Shown here: positions 11,199 to 24,173 of the stretch, piece after piece
Layout of the letters: every line of letters begins with the position of its first letter
Position numbering within the stretch: position 1 is the stretch's first letter
DNA from: Ulva prolifera
Lineage: Eukaryota; Chlorophyta; Ulvophyceae; Ulvales; Ulvaceae
Direction: 5' to 3'
Length of the DNA stretch: 64,000 nt
Assembly: GCA_023078555.1 (NCBI GenBank)
Contig: CM041203.1
Span: 4,610,538-4,674,537, forward strand
Notes under the pieces: model-generated
What the model was told of the DNA's origin: nothing
What the model saw: only the letters and a program-made list of their open reading frames with translations
Databases searched by the model: none
Position numbers and translations under genes: made by a program

Positions 11199-13487
11199 CT
11201 TTTTCGGGCCGAAAATGCTGCCGTGGAGGCTGTGAGTGCGTGGCACTCTGACAGAACTATTGAACGTGTAACTCCTTCTGGAGACAATAGATCAGATAGA
11301 ACACACGCGACCGCAGAATACGGCTGCGATAGTTTGTGCATTCCGTTCTAGGTGTTTCATAGGCGCTTTTCGCACCAACAAAGTGTTGTATGGCACTGGG
11401 GGCAGGAGGGAGATCTGGCAGGAGGGAAATCTGCCGACTGCATGTCTGGCCACCGCCTCCAGTGTGGATGGCCGCCGCCTGTGCTGCTCAGGCGGCAGCA
11501 GACACGCCGTTTGCATTGTTGCGAGTGTTCTGATGGGGCATCGGCCAGGTGGCTGCTTGTGATCCGGGTGCTCAGAGATGCCGTTGCGGCAGGGGCCTGT
11601 GGAGACGGCGAAAATCTTTCTGGTCACAGGAAACCTGGCAGCGATGCTGTGGTGTGTGATGTGGATTTTGCTGCTACTGCATGTTGCAAGTCTGCTAGCT
11701 TGTGGACATGGCAAGGCATGTTTTGTACGTAGATGTCTGCCGATTTGATGGATGTAGGATGTTATGTGTATCTGGGCACTCCTGCGGGACTGGCACGCCA
11801 CCTTCGTGATCATGTGGGTGTGGCTTAGGCCCTTGGATGGGCAGGGCTAGAAGTTTATTTGTTCTGAGTTAGGTGAGTGTTCCTGAGCTGGGGCAGCTTG
11901 TACATTGTGGGTCATGGTCAGCCGAGGCCGGATGTGGAGCTGAGCATCCGGAACGATTGATGGTTTGATCACCTGTTCCCTGGCTAGGGATCCCACATCT
12001 GTGGCACATATCTCTGCAGGAAACTGGTCCAGACGGCAGCTGCAGCTGGACAGCTGAGCACCAGCCAAGAGTTGTTCAATACTTCTTGAATGCGATCTGT
12101 TCTCCGTTCTTTAAACAATTGCCACTCCAGAATTTCTATCGAGTACATGCGATGCGAAGCCTCCACTCGCATCGTTGCTTCCACAGAGGGCTCACTGGGA
12201 GTATACACGTGGCAAGGCAGCCACTGGGCGCCTGTGTGGAGGTGTCAGTGCCAGCGGTGCTGAAAAAGTCAACACCTACTGAGTCGTTTTGGATCCATGC
12301 CCCGTGTCAGCTGCGAGTGCATGGGCCTGAGTGCATGCATGCCTGCTCTTTGCTGCAGCAGCTTCCCAGGACTGTAGACCTGGCCAGTGCTGCGGTGATG
12401 TGTACATGAAATCTGAATGCCGTTATGGTTGCACACTTGTGTTTGGGATGGCTGAACTTCGACGCCATGCTGCTGTAGAGCCAATCCTTCAGAACTCTGC
12501 CACCTGCAGCGCACCAACACCAACGCATCATCTCTACACAACATCTACATGATCTATACGTAGAAGAAACTCTACATGGCCCTATGCATCATGTTGTCAC
12601 CACAGCCACGGCCAACATGTCGATCGCTGCGGCGCGTACTGCTGGCCCTGCACGCCCCGCTGACTGACCACCATGCAGCCAGACAGCACAGCTGCAGTCT
12701 CAGCTCGCCCGCATCACTGGCCAGTAGGCCTCCATGGCTCTGTGCCTTCCTGTGCAACCTAGCGGCTGGCCGGCAATGTACCCCCCCTGCACTGCACAGG
12801 CATCAGAATGGTATGCAATAGCGCCATGCACACATCAACCAGATGCCGGAAAGCTAATTGATTTTTTTTTTGGTGCCTACACCAGTTTTGCATCACCTCA
12901 GCAGTGCACATTGAAACCAAGAAATAGATGAATAAATGAAACAGCAAACTTCCAGGCACCTGGCCGCAGACCACAGTTTCTGATACCTCCACAAGGACGC
13001 AACAGTCACTGCCATTTCAACTCTCTCACAGTGCCTCAGGCAAACAGTGGTGAGTAGCACTGGCGGGCCTCAGCCGCCGCGATGTGCATGCACCCAGCCG
13101 TGCCGGCTCCCCCAGACGAGAATCACACGGTCCCGACGGCCACCCCTACGTCCTACACAGACCAAACATACTGTGTACGTGACGGACGCATGTACGTGGC
13201 AAACACACATGTAATCATGCATGCCTACACACACAATAGCAACCGCCAAGGCTACCGTCTGCCGCGCCACCGACAGTCAATCATGCATGCACAGTGTGTG
13301 CCATGCATGTGCAGCGCGTGCATCCGCCTCCAGCCGCTGCCCCACCCAACCCACGAACACAGCACAACAGCCAAATTATGCGAACGCCACAGTTACATCG
13401 CACGCTTGCTTGAAAACCCGGAGGCTTCAGAGGCGTCCCGGCACGGGCCGCGAGGCCAGACGCCCAGCAGATGTGCTGTCGCAGCGC
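10827..13487. other. Intergenic stretch with a poly(G) tract
   Basis: Lies between the 3' end of the kinase-like gene and the 3' end of the FAD monooxygenase, so the two genes converge here. It holds a threefold 14-bp direct repeat (GCCAGTGGCTCGCC, about 11040-11080) and the G32 tract. The open frames have no recognisable content. Confidence 0.5.
11164..11195. repeat. Poly(G) tract of 32
   Basis: An uninterrupted run of G directly follows GTCGTTGAC. This is one of several long G or C homopolymers in the window. Confidence 0.9.
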
Positions 13488-16453
13488 TCATGCGCGATGC
13501 AGCCGCCTCGCGCCGGCCCCCGCGACCGCGGCGGCCCCCCGCACCCCCTGCACCCCCGCAAACCCGAGGCCCCCCGCGACCGCGAGCACGGTGACGAGGG
13601 TGCGCCAGAAGTACACCGTCGCGGAGCGCTCCGCGGCACGGAGCTTGCCCTCGTTATGCAGCAGCTTCATCATGTCGCGCCGTGGCTTCAGGATCTCTGC
13701 ACGCCACAGGGGAGTGTGTCACGTGCGGCGGGTGCCTTCGCAAACGACAGCTGAGCCGCAGGTGCAATAGAGGAACGACGATGTGCTGCGCCGGCATTGA
13801 TCGGACAGGCATTTGGCCAGCCATCATACGGTGAGAATGTACAGCAACAGCAAGAGGGCAGGCATGGACACACCCCGACGCACACGTCCGACGAAGACGT
13901 CCACGGCGGCAATCATACAGCGAGTAGGGCGCAGCCTGCTCCAGTGGAGCTGCTGTAGAATGGGCCGCTGGTGCGGGCGTGGCGTGGGCACTGCGGTGTG
14001 GGGAGGGGGGGTGGGGGGGCATGGAGTGTCTGGGGCGCACTCGGAGTTTTGGGCGACTTGAGGGCGAGCCCGGCCATCACCGAGAGGAGCACCGGCGCCC
14101 CCCACAGCAGCTTGCGCAGGCTGCCGTGGTACGGGTGGTTCACGGCGTCGTTGAGTTTGCGGGAGATGCGCGTCAGCGCGCGCACGTCGCGCAGCCGCGC
14201 CGCGTTGAATGCCGCTGCGATCGCGGCGCAGCCGCTGCCGCTGCCGGCGCCGGCCGCCGCGGCGCAGCCACCGAGGACCTGCGCGTCGGCGAGCGCGGAG
14301 TTGCAGCCCATGCCGAGGTTGGGGGACATGGCATGCGCGGCGTCGCCGATGAGAACGGCGCGACCGGACGCGATCTTGTTGCAGTTGACGAACTTGAGGG
14401 GCCTGCACGCTCTGTGATGTGAAAGACTGTGTGCCCCCGCTGCGCCTCCTGCATGCCATCGTGGCGCCCGTTGTTGAGTCGCGATTTCCCGACATCGATG
14501 CCCTGCGCTTTCGGACATGGAAGGGGCCAGGCAGGGACTCTCATGAATCAAATCGAGGTGAAGTCTGGGTCAAACCTGTGTGACCAGCATGCGGAAGTTG
14601 AGGTATGGGCCCCAGCCATCCAGCTCGTCCGCACGCGGGGCAAGCTCCCGCAGCGACTGCGACCCCCCGGCTGCGCCAGCTCAAACAAAGGCATTCAACA
14701 ATTTCCGCAGCGCATCACCAAAGGTACGGGCCGACAGCGCCATCCTCGATCGTGCCCGGACAGGGGCGGGGGCGTAAGGGGGGGGGGGGGCACGCACCGG
14801 ATACGAAGGCCAGAGCTCTCCCGGCCACACACCGCAGCCACAATCTCCTCCAGCCACACCGTCGGCATGTGCGCAAACGCGGCCTCCAGCGCCGCCCGCG
14901 CCGGCGCCTCCGCGCCCGCGCCATGCTCCTCAAACCACTCCCGCGTGGCGGACAGCCCCGCCGCGACGTTGCTGCCGCCATCCCCGAAGCTCAGCACCAC
15001 CGCGTTGAGGCCGGGGTTCGCAACGGGGTCCGTCATGACGAAAGCCATGGAGCTGCCGGTGATGGGGGCGTCGTGGTGCGGGGGTTTGCCGACGAAGGGG
15101 GAGCCGGAGGGGGTCGGGAGGGTGGGGTAGGTGGCGGGGTTGCCCTGTGGGGTGAGAGGGCAGCCGAAGATGTACAGTTCGCTATCTGCGATGTCCACCT
15201 TCATGTCTGCATCCTGCAGTGGCAGTGGCGGCCATGTACAGGATTATGCCGGGGGGGGCTATCATCCTGACCGCAGGACGGGCCATGCATCACACAGGAA
15301 GCTCCTCCTTTGCTTTCACAGCATCTCAAGCTTGGCAGCAAACATGCACCGTGCGGATGGCCACCAGTGCGCCCGCCAGGCTGTGGAGAAGGAACTTCCA
15401 CTGACTCAACCGCAAGTGCACAAGGGGCACCCTTCCTACGTCCGAGGGCGCTGTTTGCTGAACTCAACAACAAGAAACACAGCATTCCGGGAGTAAATCC
15501 ACACACGAGCAGAGCTGGGGCTCGAGGTGGTGGAGTGGGAGGCACACATGCTGCTGCATCAGCGACCGGGCCACAGACCACAGCCCGTCCGCCCCGACGA
15601 CGAGGTCAAAGGTGAGCGCCTGCTGGCTGCCAGCCGGCGACTCGACGATGACCTCGCCTTCACAGATGTTCCCTCCCACCACCTGGCTGCCTCTCTGCAC
15701 CCGGATGAGGCCGCCGTACAGCCTCTCTGCCTCGCGGGTGAGGTGCTGCACGATGCCCGGCTGGGTGATGAGCGCCAGCTGTATTGCATTGTCGTCTGGG
15801 TCCCAGGTGCCCATGTAGATGGTCGGTTTGCCGAGTTGGTAGACTGCCATGCCCTCGGGCCTGCATGGGGTGTGCACGGGAGGGTCAGCGAGCCGTGGTA
15901 CGGCAGTTGTCACCTGGCATCTGCACTCGTGAGGCTGGCGGGTGGGTTTTGTCTTGTGCTGGACAGGGAGTCTGGGAGTGATCTGAGCAGGCCCGGGCTG
16001 GTCAGGTGAAGCGGGCGTACTTGTGTCTGGTGTAGCGGATGTCACACAGGTGGCTACGAGGGGAATGAGCGCAACGGCGCGTGGGATGGAACAGTGCGAC
16101 TGTGAATGGTCCTGTGGTCGTTGATCTGCTGGTGGTATCGTGTCTCGTTTGGCCATGGCCTGCCACGAAAGCCATGAGGACGAGGTTCTGGAGGCCTTAA
16201 GGGAGGTAGCATACTTGAACTGCGGCTCAAACTCAGCAGACAGGCCTGCTCCCTCGATCGCTGTTCGGGAGATCTGGCTCAGGCCGATGTTCCACCACGG
16301 ACGAGGCTGCCCGGACTCGGTGTCCGTGGACGGGTCATACCGCTCCAGCACAGTCACAGATGCCCCATTCTTGGCCATGTAGGCCGCGCAGAGCATGCCC
16401 GCGGGGCCACCTCCAATGATGCCCACTCTTTGGCCTTCCATCGGCCGTGACAT
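13488..16453 (-). CDS. FAD-dependent monooxygenase with C-terminal membrane anchor
   Basis: Exons in order: 16453-16215, 15860-15548, 15213-14798, 14744-14687, 14656-14576, probably one near 14496-14420, then 14402-14041 and 13696-13488; about 520 residues. An N-terminal Rossmann motif VGIIGGGPAGM (GxGxxG) is followed by VTVLERYDP, the acidic end of beta2 that binds the FAD ribose. GADGLWSVAR matches the DG motif, and VLIGDAAHAMSPNLGMG is the GD motif binding FAD phosphate. These three define class A aromatic hydroxylase-type flavoproteins (kynurenine 3-monooxygenase, zeaxanthin epoxidase and similar). The last exon has a hydrophobic helix (TVYFWRTLVTVLAVAGG) like the KMO membrane anchor. The substrate cannot be told. 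The start chosen is MSRPMEG; an upstream targeting exon is possible because the frame stays open to 16606. Two junctions are odd: a 30-nt intron, and a frame mismatch before 14402. Confidence 0.85.
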
Positions 16454-19400
16454 CTCGTGTTCGCCTCTGTAGATATGTTGGACACCTGCAGGTGGATCAA
16501 TTGTGCAATCAACAAAGCCAAATTTGCCGAGGTTTTGATATGCTTGTGATTTATCAAATGTCTCTATATGAGTCGTTTTCGCGTTGAACCCTCCCCCTTT
16601 TAACAAATATCCGTAGCCAGGTAGACAAAATGCGATGACCAGCCCTACCCCCTACCCCAGCGAGCTCCGGTCAGCGAGGAACACAATGACGCTCACAGAC
16701 AGTGATTCTACCTTGTCCACTCTATCGGGATGCGTGTGGATGTCCGCATGACGCCTATCGCCGAGCAACAGTAGTTCACGTCGCGACTTCTGCGCGATAC
16801 CCGACCTCCCGACACGCCCAAACTGCCGTGAACTTGAATTGTATTTCATCCCGCAACAAGTTTCAAATGATATTTCACATACGAGTGTGGCGTGGTCGGC
16901 ACAGTGACCGCAAGCGCTGCAGCTGCAGACGAGGATTTGCGGGTGCGTGAACCTCGAGTCGCATTGTGCCGCTATTCATGCCACTCTCCAGACATCGACG
17001 AATAGGCTTCTTCAGCGCGGACCTCTAACATCGAGTCAGCGTACCTGCAGCCAGCCCGGGGCAGGTATGTATCGCGGTGAGGAGTGCGTGACGGTTGTAG
17101 CGATCGTGAATCTGAAAATGCTTGGCCTGATTACACGTCGCCCGCCAGTGTTTGCGACAGCTCTACGTCAAAAAACATGTTTGTGAGCTCTTCGACTGCC
17201 AGTCCGACTCATGCACAGGCGCTGTGTGAGGATTACATGGCAATTCTGCGGACTCGGGAGTGGCGACGCGTGACGCACGCTTGACGCGCCTGCGCACCAT
17301 CTTGGCGGCGCCGGAAGTGTCGGAACATGTACAACTCAATCAGCGCTTCAATGCGATGTGTACAGGTCACCCCCGCAGGCACTGCAGTACGCTTGCACCT
17401 ACGATCATGCTGCAGCGCTCGCAGCTTTGGTATGGATTGTCATGCGTCCGGGTGTGCATGCGCGACACGCTCACTTCTCTTCACGTGCGATGCTTTGTTG
17501 CGCCATGGCCCGCCAGGCTCACGCTGCTGCCCCAATGATGGACCGCCATGCGGCCAAGGCAGTGTTGACGGCACTCACAGGCCCGTGCGATGACGCTCTC
17601 GCCGCTCATCGGCGATGGACCGCGGACTCGGCCTGAGCGGCGGGCCCCCCGGCACCTCCCCGCTGCACCTCCTCTCGCCGGCCTCCTGATCCAAACGCCG
17701 CAGCTTTGCGGGCTGTCGCGCGCCAACGCGCTAGCAGCCGCCTTTGCCGTTCGCCGGGATGTCCCGGCACGACCCTAGCGGGTGCTGTGGCCTGGACATG
17801 CCTCTGTCTGACGGTGTGGGGTTCTACCGGCATTGCAGGGCCCACACGCCACGCGGGCTCAACTCCGTTGAAGGGTGAGTTGCCCGGGACGGGGACGAGT
17901 GGGGGCCCGGGGGGGGGGGGTGGGGTGCCGCCCCGCATTACGTGTGGCCGACAGACTCCAAGCGGTCAGCTTAAGCTGTTGGGCCAATTGAGCCACCCCG
18001 GCACACCCCGCAGCAGCCTCCCGGCCAGACTCCCGTGCAGCAGCACATCTTGCCTCCCCAGCCCCGAATGCCGTGACCGTGCCACTGTCTCTCATGGGTC
18101 CCGGGCTCCTCCAAGCACCGCATACGTAGCACATACGGAGCTGCTGTTGCACCCCCAGGAGACGCCCGGCGGGCGTCCGGCGTCGCGCCCCTGGCCGCGC
18201 AGGCCGGGCCTGATGCGGCAGCAGATGCCGTGCCTGATGCCGCAGCAGCCTTAGGGGGAATCCCCCACAGGCTCCTTCGGCCTCTCGGCTGCTCAGTGAT
18301 TGACCTGCATCCAAGGCCGCCCTCTACCTGCCCTGCCTGATCTCGCAGAGGCGCATAGCGTGATGAGTCAGAGTTTCAGCACTGGTGATATTCTCAAGCT
18401 CACTCCGGGGGCACCGATGACAGGCCACGGAGTGCGTCACTCACGCATGAGCGGGCTTGCAGGCCAACGCCACGGCATTGTGCGACGGCGCCGCTGCAGC
18501 CGTTGCTGACCGGCGGACACGTGACAAATACGGTCACGCCTGCGGGGCATTCACCCTGGTCCCACGGCGAGCTTGCCGACCCGGCTCTAGCGATCGAGCT
18601 GATTTTGCGTCCCCCACCAGGCTGGCTGACGTGGCAGCGAATTTGGGCGTGTTGCCAAACACAATCTCTTCGAGAACACGGCATACCATCTGTCCACTAC
18701 CAAACACAAATTCTGTGCCGGGCAGGTGCCCATCTGATGACACGCCATCGCAATTCATCCCGGATTTGCGTTTCCGTGATGATCTCTCACTGTTCACAGA
18801 CCGATTGAAGTGAGCAGAGGGCTCCTCAACTTCACTACACTGGTCCACCTTCCGGTAGCGTGCACGACTCAGTGCAGAAGCTTTGCACAGCGTGTTGGGA
18901 TGCAGCAGGCTTTGTCTATGCTCGGGATGCCTTGGACGACCCTAGCAAGCCAAAGTGTTTGCCATGGCTGGGGTATGCCATGCGGCAGAAGCTACGCTCG
19001 ACATGTGAGCCAGGGAGGGCTTAGACAAGTGGACAGTGTTATGTGCCGGTCTAGGTGCGGAGGTTAGGACCCCTTCTCACATGCCATGCTGTGCTGCCTC
19101 ATGTTCAGCCGTACAGGCTGTGCATGCGGCAAGTGTATTTGGATAAGTGTGTGTGCGGCAGTGTGAAGATTACCCACTATGCATGTGTGAGTAGGTGCGG
19201 AAAGCATGATTGCAAGGGTGCATGGTTGCAAGGGTGCATGGGTGTGAGGTTTGATATATTATGTGCAGTGATGTATGAAGAATATGTACAGGTGTTGACA
19301 TGTGCAATGAATAAATAGTATCCTCTTGTTTTACATTTAGTGTCTGGGAGAGGGACAAGGCATGACACCATCGATGTACATGTCCCTCTCCAAACCTCCC

Positions 19401-20021
19401 GGTTGGTTGCGAGACATGAATGAACGCAAGCAGAATTGTTTTGTTAGCAGGTAGTGAAGTTGTTGTGACAACTCACATCACATGAACTCAATATCAGATC
19501 GATGGGGTAATAGTAGTATGGTCCTTGACAAGTCATGTCGTTAATTCTTGAGCCAGAGCAGCGATATGCTTGCTTACTATGTCCAAATTTGTCAGCAAAC
19601 ATGGTCGAGTAAAAGAAAAAATAATATAAGAATTTGATCATTTGATGAACATGACAGATGAAAAGTGACATGTGAACAGGTAATGGCTGACAAAATGAAA
19701 CAAGGGAACATGTGTGAATGATGTACATATACTGGTAAATAGGAATGTTGTTGGAACATCTTTTGACCTGGGCATTGGAAAAGTTGCTGATTTACATATC
19801 TTGAAACTGTGCTCATAGCAAAACGATCTTTACTGCACAATCCTGTGCCAGTGCAGGAGAGTGGCTGAATATCGATGAGCACAATTGCACTATCACAACC
19901 ACATGTGTTTTGGAGAGTAACCAGGATTTGCTGAGGTATTTGAACAACATATCATTCTGGGGTCAAATATCACAACATTCATCAATCGTCTCACAATTCT
20001 CTGTTATGTCGCCACTGCGTC
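16454..20021. other. Intergenic stretch with possible coding fragments
   Basis: A GC-rich portion at about 17240-17880 (+) has protein-like open frames (for example DHAAALAALVWIVMRPGV near 17400) and a textbook donor GGGTGAGT at about 17875, so an unrecognised + strand gene may lie here. No domain was recognised. A G-rich tract sits at about 17905-17922. 18300-20021 becomes AT-richer and shows nothing identifiable. Confidence 0.3.
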
Positions 20022-21044
20022 TTAAGAGCTGGCCTTAAGGTTCTCAATAATGCCCTGCTTGTTTACCAGTTCTTGTGCGACGAAACCGGCGACAGCGATC
20101 ATAGCCAGGCGCCCATTGTTCAGCTCCTTGGTTTGCAAGGTGTTGAATTCCTCAGCGCTGGTGGGCTTCAAGCCCAGTGGGTCAAACCTGCACGAGGCAT
20201 TGTATCAGATCAAATTCAAGAACTGGTAGTGGTGGATGATGTAGCGGTATCACAGCTACATACATTGGCACATGTGCATCACAGGAACTACGATTATGCA
20301 ATTGGAAAATGCATTATGCCGGATGGTAGTTCATGTCGGAATCGTACCCAAGATCACCTGGCGCATATTCATCCCTGAGAGTGAATGTTCCCTTTTCAAC
20401 TGGGTTGGCCCACCCAACTGACACACGGTATGCCTCACAAATGCCAATGACAAGCACCAGGGGCTCCCAGAATCCTTGCTTGGTCTGCTGGAAGTGAACA
20501 ATGGCTGGGCCTGCACAGTCACATTCGTTGGTGTTTTGCTGCACGAAAGTATGAGACAGCTCTATATGTGCAGGTACATTGACAAGAAGGCGTTGACGAT
20601 AGACAGTTCGTACCGCTGATGTTACCCTCCCAGTTCATGAACAGGGGAATGTTCTCTACGGCCTCGCCGGCGAGGAAGCCTAGTGCCGCAAGCATGCTCA
20701 CACGGCCGTGAGTGAGCTCGGCCTCGCGGTAGCGCTTAACTTCCTCGGGTGTTGTCTGGGCGGACATGGACAGAGGATCGAAGAAACCAAATGGACCAGT
20801 GATCCCGTTGAGAGTCTTCGCATCTGCACATCAAGTCTGCTGATTAGGAAGCGCATGACACTCAAATTGCCATGCTTGCGTGAGAAAATATTGGATTTCC
20901 GTGACTGGCGCAGTCGAGACGATCAAAGGTTGACGACCGAGTCGGTACAGGCATACGCATCGCTTTGCGCGACGGTCCACAGGCAAACGGAATGAAGCTG
21001 ACGGACATGAGTAATGTTCCAGCAAACACACATCGAAAATACAT
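20022..21044 (-). CDS. Light-harvesting chlorophyll a/c-binding (FCP/LHC) protein, plastid precursor
   Basis: Four exons, 21044-20921, 20823-20614, 20510-20348 and 20187-20022, with matching phases, encode 220 residues, a normal length for the family. It is a thylakoid antenna protein that binds chlorophyll and carotenoid and passes excitation to a photosystem. Helix 1 has [20 protein letters not shown] with the chlorophyll-ligating E and H plus the conserved R. Helix 2 has [18 protein letters not shown]. Helix 3 has [20 protein letters not shown] with the paired E and N ligands. GPFGFFDPL and [10 protein letters not shown] are the usual loop motifs. The N-terminus ([20 protein letters not shown]) looks like an ER signal peptide followed by a basic, Ser-rich transit-like stretch, as expected for a four-membrane plastid. 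The first donor (about 20920) is the least certain; an alternative lies at 20914. Subfamily (Lhcf, Lhcr or Lhcx) is not assigned. Confidence 0.95.
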
Positions 21045-21385
21045 GTTCACACGTTGCAATTTTAAAAGTATTAGATGTCAGTGCGGAAAATCCAGTGCTG
21101 GTACGCAGCTGCGCTGCAGTCTCGTTCACCCGACATGTCAAAAAGACATAGAACAGAATTCAGTATCTGTGAGGTGACTTATGGCGGAATGAAGTTGACG
21201 GACATGGGCAATGTTCCAGCAAACACACATCGAAAATACATGTTCACACGTTGCAATTTTAAAAGCATTAGATGTCAGTGCGGAAAATCCAGTGCTGGTA
21301 CGCAGCTGCGCTGCAGTCTCATTCACCCGACATGTCAAAAAGACATAGCAGCAGAATTCAGTATCTGTGAGGTGAATAATGGCGG
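20992..21385. repeat. About 197-bp imperfect tandem duplication at the 5' end of the LHC gene
   Basis: Two head-to-tail copies (about 20992-21188 and 21189-21385) differ by a handful of substitutions and one indel. The gene-proximal copy contains the start codon, the first 17 or so codons of the signal peptide and the 5' flank. The distal copy therefore carries a duplicate start ([20 protein letters not shown]) that ends at a stop codon. The copies include the immediate upstream region, so promoter elements may also be doubled. Confidence 0.9.
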
Positions 21386-24173
21386 TGAAGATTCTGGGAA
21401 ACACAGTTCGGGACACCAATCGAAGGTGCCAGACTACAGCATATGAGTCGTTAGTGTGGTTGTTTTGGTACATCCGAAGCCGCTTCTGCCAGGTCACAAT
21501 ATCTCGAAAAAAAAGCAGACGGTGACAGCATGGGCATTGCTGTTTTGAGCGCGACACTGCAAGCCGTCGGCAACAGCATCCTCACAGTCTAGGTTAGCGC
21601 TGCAAGCCTGGACCGATCGAACACCTGCCAGACCTGAATCGTGAATTTCGTGTACTTTTAATTGGAGGTACAAGAGCCATGTACATGCAGTGCAAGTATG
21701 GTCAACGCTACAGTGCCACAGCGTTCCCGAGGGATGGCCGTCGATACTGACCACAATAGTATGGTGACGTGTGTTGCACGGCTGACGTTCACTCGAATCT
21801 GTTGCACAACTCGGAACCGCTCAGATCTGCAGGGGTGGGCATTGAATGGAAGCAGGCACAGGACAGCACGTATATCAGTCATAGAATCGTACAGTCCTCG
21901 CCGGGAGTAGCGCGGGCGGCAACCATGCGGTTGTTTGCCGGGCGAGCCGCGACACGGCTGTGGCAGAGAGCAGACATGGCCATCATTGTTGCTGTGTGTT
22001 GTTGCTGATTGAAAGATAGAACTGTACTGCGTGTGAATCTGGTGATCATGGCTGTCAGGCCGCGCTATATATGGATCACGGCGCATGCTGTTCCGCTGTG
22101 TACGCGTGATCCATGTGCTGAGACGCTTTTGCACGCGGCTGGCCACAGACCACATGTGGCTGTCGTGTGTGACTTCCTGCCACACTCCCGAAGTCTCGAC
22201 GGCTTTTTGCAGGAGCATGTGGTAGCCTATCGCGTGCGCAGAGCAGCCGCGCATCTCGGAGATACATCCGTTTGTGAACAGTGATCATCTGAGACCACAA
22301 ACGACGCTACACAACTTTCTTTTTTTTACGTTTTGGCCCGTCCGCCGCACAAAGTGTAAGACCTTTGTGCGGTCGCTGCTCGGCTGTGCTAGCAAATATT
22401 GGCAGGAAAGACCTGAATAAGAATCTGTGCACAGAGCTCGCATGATGGCACGGCTGTTCCGACCGTAGCCGCGTCGCCAGGACCGGCACCGGGCGGTGTG
22501 ACAAACTACGTTAATGTATCACCCATGCCCCAACGCGCGATCTGCATGTATACAGCAATTGCATAGCCTTCAAGCGACTACCTGCCAGACCTTAGTTCTC
22601 CTTGCATGTGGCCAGTCATGTTGTCGCAGTAACACATCACGACAGCGACCTGCTCGAAAGTGCACCGATGAGCTGCGGTATACAACATGACCTAGCAAAC
22701 GCAACCATCTTGACAGATCCATGCAACATAGACACGTCTGTAGATGTCTGCTCTGAAAAATGCCCGCAGCTGGCCTCGTGGACTGCATTCCAGCATTGGA
22801 GGTAGTCCGCGGGTCACAAACAGCGTGATAAAACCATTAATGTTGACGATGGAGCACTACGACAGTGAAGCACGGCATGATCTATGGAAAGGCCAAACAG
22901 TAACCATCATACAAATAGTCAAGACGTCTGTGTATGATCATCCTCCAGGGTAACTTCTTGAGATCACAGTCATGGTCAGAGGCTGCGGCAGGTTCAGAAT
23001 TCCTGCGTGAGCTGTGACACCAACTGCCATGATATGGTCGATGCAGACCATTGTGTGTGTACAGGTGATATTTCTCTCCTGCACAGTGGTGAGACTGCAA
23101 GATGACCTTTGTCCATGGACCACAGCTGGGCATGCAACCAGACGGTCGCAGGCGCAAATGTTGTGTGCACATGTGAAACACAAACAGCGTATACCGGCAG
23201 GCACTTGTGCCTTTTTCCGATCGATGTCGGCTGCGACAAGTTGGGATGCAAAACTGTGTGGCCCACATCCTTTCATCTCGTCATGAACTTGTATTGGAGA
23301 TGAAATTAATTCCAACATCACCAAAAATATCAGTTGCTGCTGGTAACACTGCTCATCATTGCGGGCAACCTGACAACACCTCGGATCCAACAATCCCCAA
23401 CAACAGTATTCATTGAGATGACGTGTAAGAGCCCCACGAAAGTATGCACTCAGGCAGTGCAGAAGCAAAATGATAACACCATAGAGAACGCATATCGTGA
23501 ATATAATCTGTACTCATGTCACCCCGGTGAAGCACAGACAGCGCCATGCACATTTGTGTTCCTACGCTCATGCGGCACACACCTCCTATGCAATCTCCCT
23601 CTTGCAAACAGTATGAAGCACATCTGGCACGTAGACCAGGCATGGCGTTTGCATCTGTTCCATCTATCTCATGCCAGACTCACCAATGCCTACCAGAGGC
23701 ACGCAGCATGTACTTCAACTAGGCAGCCTAGCGTGACACACTGCAGCTAGACTAAGCCATGATTGCAGCAGACACATGTACTTCCACAGTGAGCATCAAC
23801 GTGGAGGCAAGTTGCCGATTGGATCGGAACGCTGTCTTTGCCTGATGCCCGCACCCCCCAGACACTCACCCTGGCAACTCATGTACATCAGTTGGTGTAG
23901 CCCAACAAGGCAGCCGAAACACACTTGAGCACAAGCAGCCAACTGCCCAAGCCTGCACTGATGTCGCATTATGCTTCCTTGCAAGAAAACCCCGCATGCA
24001 TGTGTGCGCGTGCTTGGAGCCACCAGCGCCGCACGTTGACATCAAATACCAGACCGACGGCGCCGAACACACGCTGCAGCCCTGATTGCCACCTCTCAGT
24101 ACCAAGATTGCTAATGCTCTGGCATCTACCACAGGGGACACCCCACCCACAACCCCTAGACCGCTGCCTGGAA
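21386..24173. other. Intergenic stretch, nothing identified
   Basis: Lies between the LHC promoter region and the 3' end of SEL1L. The open frames on both strands are short, cysteine/histidine-rich and without recognisable domains. An A/T-rich run at about 22319-22326 is the only compositional feature. No RNA gene was recognised. Confidence 0.4.

Noticed and set aside
21138-21557. 139-codon minus-strand frame with an internal repeat
   Set aside because: Its repetition is simply the tandem duplication of the LHC 5' region read in frame.
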